From Desulfovibrio aminophilus DSM 12254 (GTDB taxonomy: Bacteria > Desulfobacterota > Desulfovibrionia > Desulfovibrionales > Desulfovibrionaceae), in assembly GCF_000422565.1 (NCBI RefSeq), contig NZ_AUMA01000003.1:186001-250000 (forward strand): a stretch of 64,000 nucleotides of DNA, written 5' to 3'. Below are positions 19,457-26,783 of the stretch, in pieces; the first letter of the stretch is position 1, and each line of letters begins with the position of its first letter. Made by a program: the position numbers and the translations under genes. The notes under the pieces were generated by a model. The model saw nothing but the letters and a program-made list of their open reading frames with translations, did not search any database and had not been told where the DNA came from.

Positions 19457-20014
19457 ATGAAGACGAAGGGTTGGGTTCTGGTGATTCTGTGCCTGGTGCT
19501 GGCCCTCGGAGCCGCGTCCGGCTGTTCCAAGAAGCGGGCCTCCTCCATGCCTCCGGGCGCCACGGGTTCCGACGCCGCGGTGCGCGACCATGACTGGGCC
19601 AGCGGCAAGGGTTCCGGCTACGGCGAGGACGGCCTCACCGAGGAGCAGCGTCTGGCCCGCCAGCGCGAGAAGGCCATGTCCGAGCTGGGCCAGCGCATCC
19701 AGTTCGGCTTCGACTCCTATGAGCTGAATCAGGAAGCCCGGGGCATCCTGCAGCAGAAGGCCGACGTGATGAAGTCCACCTCCGGCGTGCGTCTGGTCAT
19801 CGAAGGACATTGCGACGATCGCGGCACCGAAGAGTACAACCTGGCCCTGGGTGAGCGTCGCGCCCGCGCCGCTTACGAATTCCTGGTTCTTCTGGGCGTG
19901 TCCCCGGAACGCCTGTCCATCGTGAGCTTCGGCGAGGAGCGGCCCCTGGTGAAGGGCGAGAACGAAACCGCCTGGGCCCAGAACCGCCGCGACGAGTTCC
20001 GCGCCGCCTACTAG
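19457..20014 (+). CDS. pal: Peptidoglycan-associated lipoprotein Pal
   Basis: 185-residue outer-membrane lipoprotein that binds peptidoglycan. The lipobox ASGC places the lipidated Cys at about residue 24. The OmpA-like domain covers the C-terminal ~115 residues, with the diaminopimelate-binding GHCDDRGTEEYNLALGERRA motif and a C-terminal NRRDEF. The ATG at 19457 is chosen because AAAGGA precedes it and the signal peptide begins there; an in-frame ATG 14 codons upstream would put charged residues first. Last gene of the tol operon, followed by a strong terminator. Confidence 0.95.
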   Translation: MKTKGWVLVILCLVLALGAASGCSKKRASSMPPGATGSDAAVRDHDWASGKGSGYGEDGLTEEQRLARQREKAMSELGQRIQFGFDSYELNQEARGILQQKADVMKSTSGVRLVIEGHCDDRGTEEYNLALGERRARAAYEFLVLLGVSPERLSIVSFGEERPLVKGENETAWAQNRRDEFRAAY

Positions 20015-20033
20015 GCAACGGACCTGTCGATTC

Positions 20034-20071
20034 AAGGAGGCCGCGCCATTGTGGGCGTGGCCTCCTTTTTT
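20034..20071 (+). terminator. Intrinsic terminator of the tol-pal operon
   Basis: Stem AAGGAGGCCGCGCC (20034-20047) pairs with GGGCGTGGCCTCCTT (to about 20067) with one G-T pair and a five-base loop, followed by a six-T run ending at 20071. Strong and correctly placed 20 bases after pal. Confidence 0.9.
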
Positions 20072-20076
20072 CATGC

Positions 20077-20544
20077 TCAGGGGAGAATCGGCAACGTCAA
20101 GGCGAGCAGTGCTCCGGCGATCAGGCCCGCCAGGAGGTCGTCGGTCATGATCCCAAGTCCGCCAGGCAGGCTTCGTTCCACGGCCCGGATGGGCCAGGGC
20201 TTGAGAATGTCCAGAAGTCGGAAGAGGGCGAAGCCCAGAAGCAGAGGCAGGGGCGCCGGCGTCGTGAGCGGCAGCAGGGCTGCCCACTGCCCCAAGAGTT
20301 CATCGACCACCACGCAGCCCGGGTCGGTACGTTCCAGAATGGCTTCCGCCCGTGTCGAGGCCCAGATTCCGAGCCCCAGAACCAAGGCCAAGAGCAGAAA
20401 TCGTCCTGCCAGGGGCAAGGGTAGGAAGAGCCAGGGCGCGGCCAGGACGGCGGCGGCCGAACCCCATGTGCCCGGAGCCTTGGGCAGACGCCCCAGCGGG
20501 CCGAGGGTGGCCAGTCCCAGGGCCAGACGGTCGATGGGGCTCAC
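20077..20544 (-). CDS. pgpA: Phosphatidylglycerophosphatase A
   Basis: 155-residue inner-membrane enzyme that dephosphorylates phosphatidylglycerol phosphate. The N-terminal GRLPKAPGTWGS is the family signature. DPGCVVVDELLGQW carries the conserved acidic residues, and FRLLDILKPWPIR plus GIMTDDLLAGL complete the motif set. Three to four membrane segments are visible. It lies downstream of bfr on the same strand, with a 49-base gap holding no clear terminator, so it may be partly read through from bfr. It converges on the tol operon. Confidence 0.93.
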   Translation of the reverse strand: MSPIDRLALGLATLGPLGRLPKAPGTWGSAAAVLAAPWLFLPLPLAGRFLLLALVLGLGIWASTRAEAILERTDPGCVVVDELLGQWAALLPLTTPAPLPLLLGFALFRLLDILKPWPIRAVERSLPGGLGIMTDDLLAGLIAGALLALTLPILP

Positions 20545-20593
20545 GCCGCGAACCCCATGCGAACCGCCTTGGAAAGCGGCTGACGCCGGGGCA

Positions 20594-21142
20594 TCAGACG
20601 CCGGCTCCGCCGCCCTGGTTGGCGATGAAGCCCTTGGTGGATGGGCCGGTGGAGGCGGAGGTTCCGGCGATCTTGGAGAGGAACACGTCTCCCAGGTTCT
20701 TGATGTGCCCGGCTGTGTTGTCGAAGTAGTTGTAGTGGGCCTGCTCCTCGTCGATGATGGCCTCGAAGAGCTTCACGCTGATGTTGTCGCCATTGGCCCG
20801 GCAGACCTCCAGGAAGGCGTTGTAGTCGGCGATGGTCTCGTCCTCCAGGCCGGAGTCGAAGGGGTAGATCTTGCGCACGTCCTGGCCCTTGACCACTTTG
20901 GCCGGGTTCTGAGCCACGGGCTCACCGCCCAGCTCCTTGATGCGCTCGGCGAACTGCTCCGCGTGGCGCATCTCGTCGATGGCGATGCGTTTCATGTTGG
21001 CCGCCAGTTCGCCGTAGTCCATGTCGTCCAGGTTGTAGTGTTGGATCATGTACTGGCTGATGGCGTGCAGCTCCATGGCGCGGGCCTTGTTCAGCACCTC
21101 GATGACCTTGGCCTTCTGATTCTCCCGGTTCGTCTTGGCCAT
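20594..21142 (-). CDS. bfr: Bacterioferritin (Desulfovibrio type)
   Basis: 182-residue iron-storage protein. It forms 24-mers with a ferroxidase diiron site in each subunit and haem between subunits. Ligands seen include E24 (AMELHA), E57 and H60 in the IDEMRHAE motif, and the Glu/His of IDEEQAH. M58 in the same motif is the expected haem axial ligand. The sequence closely resembles the D. desulfuricans protein, which carries iron-coproporphyrin III. The ATG at 21142 has AGGAGG upstream; the in-frame extension to 21313 is not conserved. Its own promoter lies upstream. Confidence 0.93.
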   Translation of the reverse strand: MAKTNRENQKAKVIEVLNKARAMELHAISQYMIQHYNLDDMDYGELAANMKRIAIDEMRHAEQFAERIKELGGEPVAQNPAKVVKGQDVRKIYPFDSGLEDETIADYNAFLEVCRANGDNISVKLFEAIIDEEQAHYNYFDNTAGHIKNLGDVFLSKIAGTSASTGPSTKGFIANQGGGAGV

Positions 21143-21206
21143 GCGGACCTCCTGTGGCTGGGATGAAGAACGCTCCGCCGGGGCGTGCCCGGTCGGAAAA
21201 CCCTCG

Positions 21207-21244
21207 TATTGTTTTATAATAAGGCAACGCGACCCGAGGTTCAA
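21207..21244 (-). promoter_or_regulatory. bfr promoter with overlapping AT-rich near-palindrome
   Basis: On the minus strand TTGAAC (21239-21244) and TATTAT (21216-21221) are 17 bases apart, matching sigma-70 boxes in four and five of six positions. The predicted start is near 21209, giving a leader of about 67 bases. The -10 region lies in a 16-base AT-only-but-two segment (21207-21222) that loosely resembles a PerR/Fur-type operator. Operator identity is inference. Confidence 0.55.
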
Positions 21245-21270
21245 GCCGGACGCGCCGTCTCTGCCCGGTG

Positions 21271-21783
21271 TCAGCCTTCGAGGCGGGTCAGGTAGGCGTC
21301 CCGCGTCAGCCACAGTTCCTCCATGCGGAACATGTGCCAGTGGTCATGCATGAGGATGTGCCGGGCCAGGATGTGCAGGCCGTAGCGGTCGTACTCTGGG
21401 TGCGCGGCCGGGCGTTCCCAGTCCTCGGGCATGGCCGCGTTCAGGATTTCGACGATGCGTTCCCGTCCGGCCTTGAAGTCCGCCAGGGCCTCTTCCATGT
21501 TGGGCGTCGAAGGCTTTTGCCTCTCGTCCTCGTCCTTGGGGATGAAGGGGACGAACTCCGGCATGTCCTCGGTCAGGATGCGGCGTAGGCGTTCGGCGAG
21601 CATGGGCTGGACGGCGGCCAGGTGGATCACGTGTTCGGCGATGGACCAGAACCCTTCGCCGCGCTTGCGGTGCAGCATGTCCTCGGGAATCTCCCGGACG
21701 AATTCCGCGAGGATCGCTGGGCTGTCCCGCAGTCCGCGCAAGATGGGTTGGATGTCCCCAAAGCGGCGAGTGTCGTCCTCCAT
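21271..21783 (-). CDS. DinB/YfiT-like metal-dependent four-helix protein
   Basis: 170 residues of the DinB superfamily (damage-inducible/bacillithiol-transferase-like fold). The metal site would use the His of IAEHVIHLA in the second helix and the His residues of HILMHDHWHMFRMEE near the C terminus. The ATG at 21783 has a strong AAAAGGAG site; the in-frame upstream extension (to 21903) is not conserved-looking. Members act as thiol transferases or have unknown roles, and no substrate can be named here. Separate from bfr by 128 bases. Confidence 0.8.
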   Translation of the reverse strand: MEDDTRRFGDIQPILRGLRDSPAILAEFVREIPEDMLHRKRGEGFWSIAEHVIHLAAVQPMLAERLRRILTEDMPEFVPFIPKDEDERQKPSTPNMEEALADFKAGRERIVEILNAAMPEDWERPAAHPEYDRYGLHILARHILMHDHWHMFRMEELWLTRDAYLTRLEG

Positions 21784-21946
21784 GACCGTCTCCTTTTCCC
21801 GCGTCCGCGCGGGTGCGTGCTTCGACATCGGATTCGCCCCGAACATAATCCGATTCGTCGAAATATCCAAAGGGCGGCGTGAGGCGGTTGGCGGCTGGAA
21901 CACAGGGGGGCACGTCGCCCAGCGCGACGAGAGCTGAAAGTGGTTG

Positions 21947-22642
21947 CTATCGCCCGTAGCCCTTGGCCCAAGGCGCCAGTTCGGCGGGAATCTTCTGGAA
22001 GTGCATGAAGTCGACCTTGCCCTTGGCCGCCCAGTCGCCGCCCCATTCCCAGCCGAGGCGCTTGAATTCCAGCACCACCGGGCAGTCCGGGGTGAGGGTT
22101 CCCGGCTTGGCAGGATCGTAGACCGCTCCGGGCGGGAGAATCAGGTCGCCCTTGCGGTAGGGGTTCAATCGGGAATTGATGTCGATGGCCAGACCGAGGG
22201 CGTGCAGGGAGACGGCTCCGCCGCCCGTGATGGGCCGCCAGACGTAGGCTGAGGTGTTGTTCGTGTCGGACGACAGGCCATAGGGCCCTTTGGCCTGGAT
22301 GAGCGGATGGGCGATGGGCAGGATGCTTTCGATCGGGAAGCTGGTCGCCAGGATGACCTCGAAGACGCGGCGGATGTCCTCGGCCAGGGCTTTGTGGACC
22401 ACCACCTGCCCCTGGTGCGGCATGTCGTCGAAGCCGTAATACTGGACCGGCACCACGGTGAGCTGCCGCAGGACGTCCCGTGGGGTATCCGGTGGCTGAT
22501 TCGCCTCAATGGCCTGTTCGGGGGTGAGGTCGCTGTCCACGATCACCCCGGCCCGGGCGGGCAGGGCGAGGAGCAGGACCGCCAGCAGGGGAATGAACGC
22601 CACCATGCGGCACATGCGACGTCTCAATATGATTCGCCTCAT
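21947..22642 (-). CDS. Exported M15-type D-Ala-D-Ala carboxypeptidase-like peptidase
   Basis: 231 residues with an N-terminal signal peptide (FIPLLAVLLLALPARA). The C-terminal metallopeptidase domain has SLHALGLAIDIN, matching the M15 SxHxxGxAxD zinc motif, and the third zinc ligand is in VDFMHFQK. It probably cleaves peptidoglycan stem peptides in the periplasm. The ATG at 22642 overlaps the upstream acetyltransferase stop by four bases; an internal ATG at 22615 could also serve but weakens the signal peptide. M15 subfamily not resolved. Confidence 0.83.
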   Translation of the reverse strand: MRRIILRRRMCRMVAFIPLLAVLLLALPARAGVIVDSDLTPEQAIEANQPPDTPRDVLRQLTVVPVQYYGFDDMPHQGQVVVHKALAEDIRRVFEVILATSFPIESILPIAHPLIQAKGPYGLSSDTNNTSAYVWRPITGGGAVSLHALGLAIDINSRLNPYRKGDLILPPGAVYDPAKPGTLTPDCPVVLEFKRLGWEWGGDWAAKGKVDFMHFQKIPAELAPWAKGYGR

Positions 22643-23100
22643 GCTGGTGTCTCCGCGCCGGAGCGCAACCGCATGTGCAGCAGGGGGTACGGCCTGCCCG
22701 TTCCGTCCAGGGGAGAGCGGCCGATCCTTTCGAAGCCGTGATGTTCGTAGAAGCCGATGCCCCGGGGGTTCTGCTCGTTGACGTCCACCAGCGTCGCCCC
22801 CAGGCTGTCGATCGCCTGGCGCAGCAACCGCGTACCGATTCCCTGGCCGAAATGCGTCGGAGAGACGAAGAGCATTTCGATCTTCGCCTCCGCGACGCCG
22901 ACGAATCCGAGGATGTCGCCCGCCCCGTTTCTGGCGCAGCGGAGTTCCACGGCCGCCAGATACGTGTCCCGGACGAGCGGTTTGAAGAAGCCGATGTCGT
23001 CCTCGCTGATGAAATGATGCGTCGCCCGGACGGACGCCTCCCAGAGATCGGTGATTTCCTGGAATTCGTCGGGCTGGGCCGTGGTCACGGTCACGTTCAT
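22639..23100 (-). CDS. GNAT acetyltransferase, YjaB-like
   Basis: 153 residues of the GNAT fold. The acetyl-CoA pyrophosphate loop is HFGQGIGTRLL. The segments ATHHFISEDD, TLVDVNEQNPRGIGFYEHHGFE and GRPYPLLHMRL closely parallel E. coli YjaB. YjaB substrates are not firmly established. The ATG at 23100 is chosen over an in-frame ATG 12 codons upstream because the GNAT fold starts there. Coupled by an ATGA overlap to the M15 peptidase gene, an unusual pair. Confidence 0.85.
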   Translation of the reverse strand: MNVTVTTAQPDEFQEITDLWEASVRATHHFISEDDIGFFKPLVRDTYLAAVELRCARNGAGDILGFVGVAEAKIEMLFVSPTHFGQGIGTRLLRQAIDSLGATLVDVNEQNPRGIGFYEHHGFERIGRSPLDGTGRPYPLLHMRLRSGAETPA

Positions 23101-23196
23101 GGCGGTATGGTATGCAAGAGTGTCGCGATAGTTCAAGACTAAAATCCGGGAGAAATGCCATTGATGCTGGAAAACCTATGGCACTGGAGGTTCGCC

Positions 23197-23586
23197 GTGC
23201 GCTTCAAGTATGCGATCCTGTACGTCGATGATGTGGCCGCGAGCATTGCCTTCTTCGAGCGGGCCTTCGGGCTCGTCCGTCGGATGGTCCACGAGTCCGG
23301 CGATTACGCGGAACTGGACACGGGCGCCACAACCCTGTCCTTTTCCTCGCGACGCCTCATGACCCGGCTCGGAAAGGCGCCGGGCAGGCCGGACCCAACC
23401 GCGCCGGTGTTCGAGATCGCCTTCGAGGTGGAGGACGTGGCCGCGTCCCTGGAAAAGGCGCGTTCGGCCGGGGCCAGGGTCATGCAGGAGGTTCGCGAGG
23501 AGCCGTGGGGCCAGACCACGGCCTACGTGCTGGATGGCGACGGCTACCTGATCGAGATTTGTTCCCCGGTGGCGGGCGCGTCATAG
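23197..23586 (+). CDS. VOC-family (glyoxalase/bleomycin-resistance fold) protein
   Basis: 129 residues, a single vicinal-oxygen-chelate domain of two beta-alpha-beta-beta-beta modules. The modules are YAILYVDDVAASIAFFERAFGL at the N terminus and FEIAFEVEDVAASLEKARSAG in the second half, ending DGYLIEICSP. The GTG at 23197 is chosen because GGAGG sits at 23186-23190; a longer ATG form (23155) adds 14 residues with no fold. Glyoxalase, dioxygenase and resistance proteins share this fold, so the activity is open. The 3' end overlaps the converging AraC gene by 43 bases. Confidence 0.82.
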   Translation: MRFKYAILYVDDVAASIAFFERAFGLVRRMVHESGDYAELDTGATTLSFSSRRLMTRLGKAPGRPDPTAPVFEIAFEVEDVAASLEKARSAGARVMQEVREEPWGQTTAYVLDGDGYLIEICSPVAGAS

Positions 23587-24227
23587 CCGATGTCGCGGAT
23601 GCTCCAGGCGGAATGGCTCCTGTCGTTCCGCCCGGCCGCAAGCTCGCCCGGCGTCATGGAGAACCAGCGCCGCAACTCGCGCGTCATGTGGGCCTGATCC
23701 GCGAACAGGCAGGCGTGCGCGGTTCTCATCAGGGACACGCCGAAGAGGATGGCTTGCGCGGCCTTTCTGGCGCGGGCCAAACGACGCCAGAAGTCGGGCG
23801 ATTGCCCCGTGGCCTTGAGGGTATGGCGCTGCAAGGTCCGCAGGCTCACGCCCAGGTTGCGCGCCGCCGACGCGGGCGACTTCGCCAGCGCCAAACAGGA
23901 GAGGGCTTCCGCTACATCCGTTGGAATGCAGGCCGCCTTCCGTGCGAAATCGGCCAGCGCGTCCGGGGAGTCGGGGCGGCGCAACGCGCGCACGGTGGTT
24001 TGGTTGATCCGCGCGCCCGGTTGGAGCCTGACGCCCATGAAGCGTTCCCCCGGGATGACGGAGACCTGCTCCGGCGTGGCCATGAGCGGGGAGAGATACA
24101 GGCTCGGCCGGGTTCCGGGACGGCAGCGGAGGATGAAGTCGCGGCAGCCGTCCGGCATGACCAGGAAGGAATGCGCTTCCCGGGCGGTGTGCGACCAGAT
24201 CGCGAGGATGGGATCATGTTTCGACAT
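23544..24227 (-). CDS. AraC-family transcriptional regulator
   Basis: 227 residues. The N-terminal part (about 1-110) resembles the DUF6597-type sensor (VMPDGCRDFILR, GERFMGVRLQPGA). The C-terminal ~100 residues hold the paired helix-turn-helix of AraC proteins (SPASAARNLGVSLRTLQRH, then AHACLFADQAHMTRELRRWFSMTPGEL). Its tail overlaps the tail of the VOC gene on the other strand by 43 bases, a convergent arrangement that may let each limit the other. Ligand and targets unknown. maf lies 27 bases downstream on the same strand. Confidence 0.86.
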   Translation of the reverse strand: MSKHDPILAIWSHTAREAHSFLVMPDGCRDFILRCRPGTRPSLYLSPLMATPEQVSVIPGERFMGVRLQPGARINQTTVRALRRPDSPDALADFARKAACIPTDVAEALSCLALAKSPASAARNLGVSLRTLQRHTLKATGQSPDFWRRLARARKAAQAILFGVSLMRTAHACLFADQAHMTRELRRWFSMTPGELAAGRNDRSHSAWSIRDIGYDAPATGEQISIR

Positions 24228-24254
24228 GCCGGTCCGCTTCCTTGGCCGTGAGCC

Positions 24255-24902
24255 TCAACTGTTTTTCGTTGTGGACGCTATGGCGGGCGCGAGCACCCCG
24301 TCGACGAGCAGCCGCTCCAGCACTCGGGATAGTGGCAGACCCACCACGTTGGTATAGGATCCTTCCACCCGGCGCACCAGGAAGCCGCCCAGACCCTGGA
24401 TGGCGTAGGCCCCGGCCTTGTCGCGGGGCTCGCCCGTGGCCGCGTAGGCCAGCAGTTCCTCCCGGCTGGAACGGCGCATGGTCACGTCCGAACTCACGGC
24501 GAAGCGTTCCTCCCCGCCGTCCGGGGTGAGCAGGCAGCAGCCCGTGACCACCTGGTGCGTACGGCCCGAGAGCCGGGTGAGCATGGCCAGGGCGTCGGCG
24601 TCGTCCACGGGCTTGCCCAGGATGTCCCCGTCCAGGACCACGATGGTGTCGGCGGCCAGGATCACGGCCTTGGGATGGCGGTTCGCCACCTGCCGGGCCT
24701 TGGCCGTGGAGGCGCGCACGGCATAGGCCTCGGGGGACTCGCCCGGCTCGGGGCGGGGTTCGTCGCCGTTGCCGGAGTCGATGAGAAAGTCGATGCCCAG
24801 GGAAGCCAGCAGTTCCCGGCGGCGGGGCGACCCGGAGGCCAGCACCAGCGGCAGGACCGAGCGGAACGCGCCCTGGTCGGGGTGGATGGATTGTGTCGGC
24901 AT
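24255..24902 (-). CDS. maf: Maf-like nucleoside triphosphate pyrophosphatase
   Basis: 215 residues of the Maf/HAM1-like house-cleaning pyrophosphatases that hydrolyse non-canonical or m7G/dTTP/UTP nucleotides. Conserved parts are LASGSPRRRELLASLGI with the phosphate-binding SxSPRR motif, ILAADTIVVLDG with the catalytic Asp, and DKAGAYAIQGLGGFLVRRVEGSYTNVVGLP, shortened here as DKAGAYAIQG plus EGSYTNVVGLP. The ATG at 24902 is chosen; the longer frame to 25124 enters the promoter region of the divergent Mot-like operon. Confidence 0.93.
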   Translation of the reverse strand: MPTQSIHPDQGAFRSVLPLVLASGSPRRRELLASLGIDFLIDSGNGDEPRPEPGESPEAYAVRASTAKARQVANRHPKAVILAADTIVVLDGDILGKPVDDADALAMLTRLSGRTHQVVTGCCLLTPDGGEERFAVSSDVTMRRSSREELLAYAATGEPRDKAGAYAIQGLGGFLVRRVEGSYTNVVGLPLSRVLERLLVDGVLAPAIASTTKNS

Positions 24903-25079
24903 GGCCCGTCCTTGCCCGCTTTGCCTGGCCGCGTCAACGTGCCGGGGTTGTGGCCTGGGCGGTAACATCCGGCGCTCCCCCTTCGTCCTGGAAACGACCG
25001 CCCCAAATCGGCGACAAATTCTTGGCGGTTGGAGTAGATTGGTATTCCTTTTATTCCAAGGCTTTATGATGTTCGCACT

Positions 25080-25095
25080 TGGCAGGGAACTTGCT
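25080..25095 (+). promoter_or_regulatory. Sigma-54 promoter of the MotB/MotA-like operon
   Basis: TGGCAGG (25080-25086), four bases, then TTGCT (25091-25095) matches the -24/-12 consensus TGGCACG-N4-TTGCW with one mismatch. The GG and GC are spaced exactly 12 apart. The predicted start is the A at 25106, 17 bases before the ATG at 25123; the AAAAGGAAGG ribosome site begins right there. No clear enhancer site was identified upstream. Confidence 0.75.
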
Positions 25096-25122
25096 TGATT
25101 TCGGGAAAAGGAAGGCGGTTTC

Positions 25123-25821
25123 ATGCCTCAGAAAGACGATTCCGTCCTGGCCCATTATGGCCTGGGCGGTTCCGGGGACGAGCAGCCGGGCGGAGGGCTG
25201 ACGGACTGGGCCGTGCCCTGGTCCGACCTGATGATGACGCTTTGCGTCCTCTTCGTGGTGCTCTTCGTCTACGCCAGCACACACAAGAACGTGACTGTGC
25301 TTTTCCGGCCCAATCCCTCGCAGGCTGTGGATCCGATGGGCGGCATGTCCGAGCGGCTCCTGGACCGCCTGGAGGACCGCACCCTGTTCCTGCGCGTGAC
25401 CGACGGCCGCGAGGTGCTCTACCGCTCGGACCATCTGGGCGTGAGCGTGGTGCGCGAGCCAGGCGGCCATATCCGCGTGACCCTGCGCGGCGATGTTTTC
25501 TTCGAGCCCGGCCACGCCGCGTTGCAGCCCCGTTCCCTGGCCTACCTGGACGAGGTGGCCGGAATCCTGCGTACCCACGGCGGATTGATCCACGTCCTGG
25601 GCTACGTGGACGAGAGCGAGGCCGCCACGGCCGACGGCTTCGATCTTTCGGCCCGTCGAGCAGCCAACGTGGCCCGCCATCTTCTCGACACCCAGGGTCT
25701 GGACCCCAGGCGGCTGCTGGTCAGCGGCCATGGGGCCTACCGTCCCGAATCGCCGTCCGGCCTGCCCGGCGGCCCAGAGCGCAACCGGCGGGTGGAGATT
25801 CTTCTGCTCGCCGACAGGTGA
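25123..25821 (+). CDS. MotB-like stator protein with OmpA domain
   Basis: 232 residues. The single N-terminal membrane segment WSDLMMTLCVLFVVLFVYAS has Asp at the position of the MotB proton-binding residue. The C-terminal OmpA-like domain (about 115-232) includes FEPGHAALQPRS, LSARRAANVARHL and the closing ERNRRVEI, and would grip peptidoglycan. The plug region after the membrane helix is short. It precedes the MotA-like gene by 18 bases, the reverse of the usual motA-motB order. A sigma-54 promoter suggests joint control with flagellar or envelope regulons. It may power a motor other than the main flagellum. Confidence 0.82.
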   Translation: MPQKDDSVLAHYGLGGSGDEQPGGGLTDWAVPWSDLMMTLCVLFVVLFVYASTHKNVTVLFRPNPSQAVDPMGGMSERLLDRLEDRTLFLRVTDGREVLYRSDHLGVSVVREPGGHIRVTLRGDVFFEPGHAALQPRSLAYLDEVAGILRTHGGLIHVLGYVDESEAATADGFDLSARRAANVARHLLDTQGLDPRRLLVSGHGAYRPESPSGLPGGPERNRRVEILLLADR

Positions 25822-25839
25822 ACCACGAGGAATGAACGC

Positions 25840-26685
25840 ATGAACCGCAAGAACATCCTGGGATTGATCGTCTGCCTCATCCTCTTCGTGACCAGTTTCG
25901 CACTGACTCCCTCGGGACTGGCGGGGTATTGGAATCTGGCCGCCCTCCTGGTGGTCATCTCCGGCCTGGGTGCCTCGCTGCTCATCGCCTATCCCTTCGA
26001 GACCATCCGCAACGCCTGGGCCGTGGCCCGCAACGCCTATCGTTCGCGGCCCGCCACCCCGGACGAGGTGGCCCGGACCCTGCTCGACCTCTCCGTGCGC
26101 TGCCGGGTGGACGGCATGCTCTCCCTGGAGCGCCTGGAGGAGCTGTCCCGCGACACCTTCCTGGCCGGAGCCGTGCAGTGCCTGGTGGACAACTACAAGG
26201 AGGAGGAGATGCGCGATCTCCTCGGCGCGGAGATGCGTTTCTTCGCCTTGCGCCGCCAGCAGAGCGAACGGGTCTTCCTGACCCTGGCCCGGCTGGCCCC
26301 GGCCTTCGGCCTGGCGGGCAGCGTCATCGGCATCATCGGCATGATCATGGGCATCAACGACACCGCCGTGATCCTCCAGAACATCCCGGTGGCCTTCATC
26401 TCCACGCTCTACGGCGTGATCCTGGGCAACCTCGTCTTCGCGCCCCTGGCGGAAAACATTCATCAACAGACCCGGGCCCAGCTCCTGAATCAGGAGATGG
26501 TCCTGGAAGGCGTGGCGGCCATGTCCCGTGAGCAGAACCCCTACAAATTGGAACGCCGCCTGAGCGCGCTGCTGACCCCCGGCCTGCGCGCCGAGCAGAT
26601 TCAGGCTCTGCGCGGCATCACCCGCAAGTATGCCCGCCAGAAGATCGCCAAGGAAGAGGGCAGCCTGTTGGCCGACGTTTCCTGA
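25840..26685 (+). CDS. MotA-like stator protein
   Basis: 281 residues of the MotA/TolQ/ExbB proton-channel family. There are two N-terminal membrane helices (about 5-25 and 30-52). The cytoplasmic loop has RCRVDGMLSLERLE, preserving the R and E that touch the flagellar rotor in MotA. Two C-terminal membrane helices follow (LAGSVIGIIGMIMGI and ISTLYGVILGNLVFAPLAENI). Length and topology favour MotA over TolQ. The rotor-facing residues argue that it can work with a flagellar motor. A terminator follows. Confidence 0.82.
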   Translation: MNRKNILGLIVCLILFVTSFALTPSGLAGYWNLAALLVVISGLGASLLIAYPFETIRNAWAVARNAYRSRPATPDEVARTLLDLSVRCRVDGMLSLERLEELSRDTFLAGAVQCLVDNYKEEEMRDLLGAEMRFFALRRQQSERVFLTLARLAPAFGLAGSVIGIIGMIMGINDTAVILQNIPVAFISTLYGVILGNLVFAPLAENIHQQTRAQLLNQEMVLEGVAAMSREQNPYKLERRLSALLTPGLRAEQIQALRGITRKYARQKIAKEEGSLLADVS

Positions 26686-26707
26686 GATGCCGTGGCTTGA
26701 AAACGAG

Positions 26708-26734
26708 AAGGGGCCGCAGGGCTCCTTTTTTTTT
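26708..26734 (+). terminator. Terminator after the MotA-like gene
   Basis: AAGGGGCC (26708-26715) pairs with GGCTCCTT (26720-26727) with one G-T pair, loop GCAG, followed by a run of nine or more Ts. It separates the Mot-like pair from glucokinase. Confidence 0.8.
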
Positions 26735-26783
26735 CTTCCGCATCCGTGCTATCAGGGACGAATACTTCAGGGAGGCGCGCGAC

